Positions 58,534-64,000 of a stretch of 64,000 bases of DNA are shown here, in pieces. Source of the DNA: BOG-1112 sp964611335 (GTDB lineage: Bacteria; Bdellovibrionota_B; Oligoflexia; Oligoflexales; Bog-1112); the NCBI GenBank assembly GCA_964611335.1, contig CAZSXR010000001.1, forward strand, positions 744,001-808,000, given 5' to 3'. A program made the translations under genes and the position numbers. The notes below the pieces were generated by a model. That model saw only the letters and a program-made list of their open reading frames with translations, was not told the origin of the DNA and did no database searches. Within the stretch, counting starts at the first letter, position 1. Every line of letters starts with the position of its first letter.

Positions 58534-60903
58534 GTGAATCAAAGAGTTAACATAAAACCACGTTTCATCTTGGTGTCGGTATTTTGGATGCCGTTGTTAG
58601 CTCTTTTGTATTTTACTTTTCATTCTTGTTCTAATGATGAGAACTCCGATCTTGTTGCTGTTGAGATTCCTATTTCCGTAACCTACCAACCTTCTACAGA
58701 GCTTGCGCAAGAGGAGGATTCCCTCGAACTTGTATCATCAGCAACGGTCGTCACGGCTTCTATTTCAGGTTGTTCAAGTGGATATACAGCAGGAACGACG
58801 GTTCAAACTTCAACTATAACTATGTATCTGACTGATAAAAACTGTCTTGTGAAGTTACAAAGTTTCATCTTTCAAAACACAACGTATTCTGCAACTGCAA
58901 CCGGCGCAACAAACTTCACAACTTGGTTAGCAGGAGATGCTGCAAGTTTTGCAAGCACAGCATCTTCTACCAATGTAATTAAAGTCAAAGTCGGTACGCA
59001 GGTTACACAAGCGGGTATACTGAATACAGATGTAGTATCCTATCTCTTTACAGATATTTCTTCAACCACCACTCAAAATTTAACACAGCCTTCTGTCTCA
59101 ACACCTGTTCCTCTTTCCGTTAGTGGGAAATCACCAAACTTTACTTTGACTGCAGCGAGAACTCTTGCAATCAATGCGAATGGTTCGTACAGTGTTTCCT
59201 TCACTTTGCAATGTGGTGTTTTGCAAACGGGATCTGGTGCAACTGCTGCATGTGATGGTGCAACGTTACAGGCTACAACACCTGCGCAACTGTCTTATAT
59301 ATTTATACCGGATGTTTATTCTCAGGGTGCACTTGATGTTACACAATTAACAGCAGCTTTCGGTGCGAATACGCCAACAAGTGTGGGTACACTGACTGTG
59401 AACCCTGGTGGTGCAGATTTAAATGGAAACACTCTGACAAACGGTGGATTTTATACAAGCAATGCAAGCCCCCTTGTAACAGGAACGACACCAGTTTATC
59501 CGAGTGCTTTGAACTACGTGTTTATGCTTCGACGATCAGATTCTTTCTCAAACGCATTGGGCTATTTATATTTCTATGTAACCTTTCCTTCTTTCTCTTC
59601 TCTCGTTAGTGGATGTGGAACTACGTTTGCAGGTGGAGCAGGAACTGCAGCAGATCCTTATGGGGTTAATGATCGTACGACTTTAGCAAACACCGTAAAC
59701 TGCGCAACATCTGCAACTTATTTTGTACAAACTGCCAATATAGATTTGGGTGGTTCTGGAAACCCATGGATACCTATTCAACTCAATGGCCAGTACAATG
59801 GAAATGGAAATTCTATCACAGGACTTTATGTAAACCGTTCGACAGCAAGTGCAAGCGACGCTTTGTTTACTAGCATTGCTACGGGAGCGAGCGTTTCAAA
59901 CTTAAATATTACATCTGCGAGTGTATCGTCTGCAGGCACAAAAATAGGCATTCTTGCGGCAGATGCAAGTGGTTCCATCACGAATGTGACTGTGAGTGGC
60001 ACCGTAGCAACACAAGGGACCATTGCATCGACAGTCATCATAGGTGGTTTGATTGGAAACTTAGCGTCGGGTGGAAGCATCACAAGCTCGAGTTCAACAG
60101 CAAGTGTGACATGGGGTGCAACAACATTGACAGGAACGACAGTACAAATGGGAGGTCTTGTTGGAAATACTTCAGGGACATCGATTACTTCGTGTTCTTA
60201 CGTGGGAACTATAACGGCAACGCAACGTGTTGGTACGTTCGTACTGAATGCAGTCGGTGGTTTAGTAGGATCTGTGACCGCAGGAAGTGTGTCCCAGAAC
60301 TATGCAATAGCAACGATGTCGGTAAACCCTAATACATCTTTAGGTCCTCAGGATATAGGGGGCCTAGTTGGTCAGACGGCAGCAAGCATAACGCTTTCGC
60401 AAAACTATGCATCGGGTTCTATGACGGTTACAAGAGTTGCAAGCACAGCTGTATACAGCATTGGGGGTATGGTGGGACTAGCGGGTGCAACAAGCACGAT
60501 TATAAATTCTTACACGATGGTAACGATGAGTGTTACGACAGCAACAGCGACAGACTTTTACGGAGGTTTTGTAGGAAAAGCAGTTGCTATAACCGATTGT
60601 TATTCTGCGAATCCAACGATGTCGACGACACAGGGTAACGCTTTTGCAAAGGCATCGGGTGTAACAGGTACTGTTACAACGTCCTATTACGATTCTATTG
60701 GTGGCTTACCTACTCAAGGAGCTATCACAGGTTTGAGTGCTATCACTCCTGCGAATATTGCAACGCAAGGAAGTTTTACGGGATTTGATTTCGCAACACC
60801 GATATGGAGAATGCCAAGTGCTAACCCACTTGCCTCTCCGAATACAACTTTGAGTCCGGTGTTAGACTGGCAGTGTGGTTCGAATGGAATTACGTGTATT
60901 TAA
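58534..60903 (+). CDS. GLUG-repeat lipoprotein H
   Basis: A 789-residue member, GTG start with AAGGAG 7 nt upstream; a TTG two codons earlier is closer to the Shine-Dalgarno and less likely. Lipobox FHSC (Cys32). The N-terminal region has GCSSG, KNCLVKL, TYSATATGATNFTTW, LQCGVLQTG and ACDGATLQATT, shared with copy I. The repeats are almost identical to G. The end reads LDWQCGSNGITCI. About 18 bp follow copy G's stop. The N-terminal half relates to I, the C-terminal half to G, a mosaic pattern. Confidence 0.9.
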   Translation: MNQRVNIKPRFILVSVFWMPLLALLYFTFHSCSNDENSDLVAVEIPISVTYQPSTELAQEEDSLELVSSATVVTASISGCSSGYTAGTTVQTSTITMYLTDKNCLVKLQSFIFQNTTYSATATGATNFTTWLAGDAASFASTASSTNVIKVKVGTQVTQAGILNTDVVSYLFTDISSTTTQNLTQPSVSTPVPLSVSGKSPNFTLTAARTLAINANGSYSVSFTLQCGVLQTGSGATAACDGATLQATTPAQLSYIFIPDVYSQGALDVTQLTAAFGANTPTSVGTLTVNPGGADLNGNTLTNGGFYTSNASPLVTGTTPVYPSALNYVFMLRRSDSFSNALGYLYFYVTFPSFSSLVSGCGTTFAGGAGTAADPYGVNDRTTLANTVNCATSATYFVQTANIDLGGSGNPWIPIQLNGQYNGNGNSITGLYVNRSTASASDALFTSIATGASVSNLNITSASVSSAGTKIGILAADASGSITNVTVSGTVATQGTIASTVIIGGLIGNLASGGSITSSSSTASVTWGATTLTGTTVQMGGLVGNTSGTSITSCSYVGTITATQRVGTFVLNAVGGLVGSVTAGSVSQNYAIATMSVNPNTSLGPQDIGGLVGQTAASITLSQNYASGSMTVTRVASTAVYSIGGMVGLAGATSTIINSYTMVTMSVTTATATDFYGGFVGKAVAITDCYSANPTMSTTQGNAFAKASGVTGTVTTSYYDSIGGLPTQGAITGLSAITPANIATQGSFTGFDFATPIWRMPSANPLASPNTTLSPVLDWQCGSNGITCI
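60466..60857. repeat. 392-bp tract identical to 58078-58469
   Basis: Second copy of the identical tract, in copy H. Copy I carries a close but clearly diverged version of the same segment (for example at 62931-63290). Confidence 0.85.
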
Positions 60904-60918
60904 CAGAGGAGTTTGAGT

Positions 60919-63303
60919 GTGAAATGGAAGTTTGAAATGTTTAAAAGAATAGCGATGGTTTCCACCTTTTGGATATCTCTCGCTATGTTTTTGCATTTCA
61001 CTTTTGAAGCTTGCTCAAATGATTCTAATAACAATGCAGAGACAGTGAATATACCGCTCAAAGTTTTATACACAGCTTCACAAAATTTAGATCTTCAAAA
61101 CCAAGGAGAATTGGGACTTGTCAATGGAACTGTACAAATTATTTCTGTTGCTGGATGTGCCAGTGGATTTGCACAAGCACCTGAGGTGGATGACTGGGGT
61201 TATGTCACTCTTTTGTTGAAAGATAGAAACTGTCTTGTAAAACTCAGTAGTTTTGTCTATGGAACAACGACTTATTCAGCTACAGCAACCGGTGCAACAA
61301 ATTTTACAACATGGTTAGCGAATGACACAGCAACCTTTGCAAGTATTACAAACTCTTCAGACCTTCTTCGTGTAGTTGTCACAGCACAAGTAACTCAAGG
61401 TGGTATTCTAAACACAGACGTTGTGACTTATACGTTCAACACTATTGCTGCGACAACAACGCAAAGCTTAGCGCAACCTACTATTTCAACAGCTGTTCCT
61501 CTTTCTGTGAGAGGTAAGTCACCAAACTTTACTATGACAGCTGCTAGAACCCTTACGATTAATGCAAATGGTTCTTACAGTGTATCGTTCACTTTACAAT
61601 GTGGTGTTTTACAAACGGGATCTGGTGCAACTGCCGCATGCGATGGTGCAACGTTACAGGCTACAACGCCTGCTCAAGTCGATTATATATTTATACCGGA
61701 TGCCTATTCACAGGGTGCCATTACAGAAGCGCAAATGGCTTCAGCTTTTGGTGCTACTACACCAACAAATGTGGGTACATTGACTGTGAACCCTGGTGGT
61801 GCAGACTTAAACGGAAATACATTAACGAATGGTGGATTTTATACAAGCAATGCAAGTCCTCTAGTAACAGGGACAACACCCGTCTATCCGAATGCATTGA
61901 ACTATGTGTTTATAGTTCGTAGAAGAGATACCTTCTCTAATGCTTTGGGCTATCTATATTTCTATGTAAATTTCCCATCGCAATCTATTAATGTTAGCGG
62001 ATGTGGAACTTACTTCGTAGGAGGTTCCGGTACATCCATAGATCCTTATCAAGTGGCAGATCGTGCAACTTTAGCAAACACAGCTTTATGTACAAGTTCC
62101 ACAACCTATTTCTTACAAACAGACAATATTGACTTGGGTGGTTCAGGAAACCCTTGGACACCTATACAACTCTATGGTCAGTACAATGGGAGTGGATACA
62201 ATATTACGGGACTCTATATAAGCAGTACAACAGGAAGCGGTGGTGCAAGTTTTGGTTTGTTCAGCACAATGAACACAGGTTCTAGTGTTTCCGATTTGAA
62301 CCTTGTTTCTGTAAGTGTAACTGCAGCAGGTTTGAACGTCGGAGCCTTAGCAGGAAATGCTAGTGGTTCAGTAACGAATTGTACAGTGAGTGGAACAGTC
62401 ACGACGGGTGCTGCTGCAATTTCTCAAAACGTGGTGATGGGAGGGCTTGTTGGAAATTTAGCGACAGGTGGAACGATTACGACTTCTAATTCAACAGCAA
62501 GTGTATCGTGGGGGACGAGTACTTTATCAGGAACACGTACAGTGCAAGTGGGTGGGCTTGTTGGTAATACTTCAGGAACTTCCATTACACTCAGCTCTTA
62601 TGTCGGTACGATCAGCGCAACCGAAGCGGTGGGAACGTTTACGCTCAATGCAGTTGGTGGATTGGTTGGTTCTGTTACAGCAGGATCTGTTTCACAGAAT
62701 TATGCAATTCCTACAATGACAGTGACTCCAGGTACGTCCTTAGGACCTCAAGATATAGGTGGACTTGTAGGTCAAACAGCTGCAGGTATTACTCTGACAC
62801 AAAATTATGCTTCAGGTTCTATCACTGTAACAAGGCCAGCAAGTACTGCAGTCTATAGTATAGGAGGTATGGTAGGTCTTGCTGGAACAACCAGTACTAT
62901 TTCAAATTCCTATACGATGGTAACGATGAGTGTTACGACAGCAACAGCGACAGACTTTTACGGAGGTTTTGTAGGAAAGGCCGTTGCTATAACCGATTGC
63001 TATTCTGCGAATCCATCGATGTCGACAACGCAGGGTAACGCTTTTGCAAAGGCATCAGGTGTAACAGGTACCGTTACAACATCCTATTACGATTCTATTG
63101 TAGGCTTGCCTACTCAAGGAGCTATCACAGGTTTGAGTGCCATAACTCCTGCGAATATTGCAACGCAAGGAAGTTTTACAGGATTCGATTTCGCAACACC
63201 GATATGGAGAATGCCAAGTGCTAACCCACTTGCATCTCCGAATACAACTTTGAGTCCAGTCTTGAACTGGCAGTGCGGTTCGAATGGAATCACATGTATT
63301 TAA
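60919..63303 (+). CDS. GLUG-repeat lipoprotein I
   Basis: A 794-residue member, GTG start with GAGGAG 7 nt upstream. Lipobox FEAC (Cys32), then SNDSNNNAE. N-terminal blocks GCASG, RNCLVKL, TYSATATGATNFTTW, LQCGVLQTG and ACDGATLQATT closely match copy H. The junction CGTYFVGGSGT, DNIDLGG and LYGQYNGSG opens repeats resembling F-H but more diverged at the DNA level up to about 62920, after which identity rises again to the end (WQCGSNGITCI). Confidence 0.9.
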   Translation: MKWKFEMFKRIAMVSTFWISLAMFLHFTFEACSNDSNNNAETVNIPLKVLYTASQNLDLQNQGELGLVNGTVQIISVAGCASGFAQAPEVDDWGYVTLLLKDRNCLVKLSSFVYGTTTYSATATGATNFTTWLANDTATFASITNSSDLLRVVVTAQVTQGGILNTDVVTYTFNTIAATTTQSLAQPTISTAVPLSVRGKSPNFTMTAARTLTINANGSYSVSFTLQCGVLQTGSGATAACDGATLQATTPAQVDYIFIPDAYSQGAITEAQMASAFGATTPTNVGTLTVNPGGADLNGNTLTNGGFYTSNASPLVTGTTPVYPNALNYVFIVRRRDTFSNALGYLYFYVNFPSQSINVSGCGTYFVGGSGTSIDPYQVADRATLANTALCTSSTTYFLQTDNIDLGGSGNPWTPIQLYGQYNGSGYNITGLYISSTTGSGGASFGLFSTMNTGSSVSDLNLVSVSVTAAGLNVGALAGNASGSVTNCTVSGTVTTGAAAISQNVVMGGLVGNLATGGTITTSNSTASVSWGTSTLSGTRTVQVGGLVGNTSGTSITLSSYVGTISATEAVGTFTLNAVGGLVGSVTAGSVSQNYAIPTMTVTPGTSLGPQDIGGLVGQTAAGITLTQNYASGSITVTRPASTAVYSIGGMVGLAGTTSTISNSYTMVTMSVTTATATDFYGGFVGKAVAITDCYSANPSMSTTQGNAFAKASGVTGTVTTSYYDSIVGLPTQGAITGLSAITPANIATQGSFTGFDFATPIWRMPSANPLASPNTTLSPVLNWQCGSNGITCI

Positions 63304-63317
63304 AGTGAGGATATTTT

Positions 63318-64000
63318 GTGAGCATAAGATTACACATCGATAATAGATCTACACGTCTGATTCTGACGTCCGTGTTTTGGATATCGATGCTTTCCCTTTT
63401 ACCTTTTGTAATCGATGCTTGTTCGAATGATGAAAATAATGATGCTTCGAGTTATGAAATACCTGTAAGTATTATAGATACAAATTCGCAAAGTTTAGAA
63501 ATTCAAAATTCAGATGAGAATTCTCTAGGTCTTGTTAATGGTACGAATCCTGCAGTGGCAGTTACAGGTTGTGCAAGTGGAAACACTCAACTTGCGCATA
63601 TTATTACGAGTACGGTCACACTGTTACTTAAAGATAAAAACTGTCTTGTAAGACTTGTAAGTTTTGTCTACTTAACAAACACCTATTCCGCAACGGCGAC
63701 AGGAGCTACAAACTTTACAACATGGTTAGCAAATGATACAGCGACTTTCGTAAATGTGAATACATCTACCGATACTTTGAAAGTTACTGTGACGGCTCAG
63801 GTTACTCAATCGGGTGTGTTGAATACCGACGTGGTGACTTATAATTTTCTTACGAGCACCTCTTCTACAACGCAGACTTTAGCAGCTCCTCTCATACAAA
63901 CAGGGGTTCCTCTTTCCGTTAGAGGAGTAACTCCAAACTTCACAATGGCCGCAGCGCGGTCTCTTTCTGTGAATGCAAATGGTTCCATAAATATGTCTTT
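63318..64000 (+). CDS. GLUG-repeat lipoprotein J, N-terminal part (runs off the right edge)
   Basis: Reading from GTG 63318 (GAGG upstream, 14 bp after copy I) gives 227 codons with no stop before the edge. The product has a signal and lipobox VIDAC (Cys35) followed by SNDENND, then GCASG, KNCLVRL, TYSATATGATNFTTW and VPLSVRG, which are the family's N-terminal blocks, closest to copy I. The repeat region is not in the window. It shows that the array continues beyond 64 kb. Confidence 0.88.
   Translation, partial: MSIRLHIDNRSTRLILTSVFWISMLSLLPFVIDACSNDENNDASSYEIPVSIIDTNSQSLEIQNSDENSLGLVNGTNPAVAVTGCASGNTQLAHIITSTVTLLLKDKNCLVRLVSFVYLTNTYSATATGATNFTTWLANDTATFVNVNTSTDTLKVTVTAQVTQSGVLNTDVVTYNFLTSTSSTTQTLAAPLIQTGVPLSVRGVTPNFTMAAARSLSVNANGSINMS

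Noticed and set aside
55132..60332. Cys/Trp-rich plus-strand frames (for example 55132-55659, 57723-58250, 60111-60332) that repeat between copies
   Set aside because: They lie wholly inside GLUG genes in another frame; their similarity to each other simply copies the duplicated DNA, and they lack ribosome sites.
53546..63303. Repeats of the array considered as CRISPR or transposon repeats
   Set aside because: Repeats are long coding segments in frame, without regular short spacers, terminal inverted repeats or transposase genes.

Overview
The window looks like the chromosome of an AT-leaning Gram-negative bacterium with a large secreted and lipoprotein repertoire. An LptG-type LPS exporter subunit, OmpA- and barrel-type outer-membrane proteins, a Sco protein, a FadB/FadA pair, a TRL-like lipoprotein and about fifteen lipoproteins with Ser/Asn-rich starts together suggest the Bdellovibrionota/Oligoflexia side of the old Deltaproteobacteria. 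This placement is inferred from gene content and style only; no rRNA or tRNA gene was seen.

Layout. 1-9.1 kb: a di-haem cytochrome c peroxidase (cut by the window edge), a secreted protein with kinase-fold-like motifs, a secreted catalase-fold-like protein, a CxxCxxCC protein, a beta-barrel, a short RCC1-repeat protein overlapping nicotinamidase pncA, a Sco copper chaperone, a peptide-binding protein coupled to lptG, and an HU-type DNA-binding protein. 9.4-15.4 kb: housekeeping genes (fadB-fadA beta-oxidation pair, a coiled-coil membrane protein coupled to trmH). 15.5-26.9 kb: lipoproteins with Ser/Thr-rich linkers, a DUF4143-type ATPase, a lipoprotein with two internal membrane segments, and a Big_5-like lipoprotein coupled to an OmpA-like protein. 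27-34.8 kb: a subtilisin-like lipoprotein, a very tyrosine-rich NmrA-like protein, an F420-oxidoreductase-like protein and an HExxH metalloprotease with a P-domain. 34.9-38.1 kb: rpsD, a DnaC-like ATPase coupled to an unknown gene and a thioredoxin, and a DUF4160/DUF2442 pair.

The most striking region is 39.75 kb to the right edge. It holds ten paralogous lipoproteins of about 780-970 residues, two on the minus strand and eight in a tightly packed plus-strand series. Each fully visible member has a lipobox, a shared N-terminal region of roughly 300 residues that I cannot assign, a GLUG-type beta-helix stalk and a conserved two-cysteine terminus; three carry an extra choice-of-anchor-C-like domain. 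The 3' parts of neighbouring members are almost identical (one 392-bp tract is identical in two genes) while the 5' parts differ, pointing to recent duplication or gene conversion. Every plus-strand member starts with GTG or TTG behind a good Shine-Dalgarno. The array looks like a family of surface-exposed, recombining outer-membrane lipoproteins.

A second recurring feature is terminator-like hairpins placed inside gene strings, about 15-30 bp ahead of the next co-directional start codon (hup/lptG, SBP/sco, sco/pncA, rpsD/dnaC-like), suggesting partial termination within operons.
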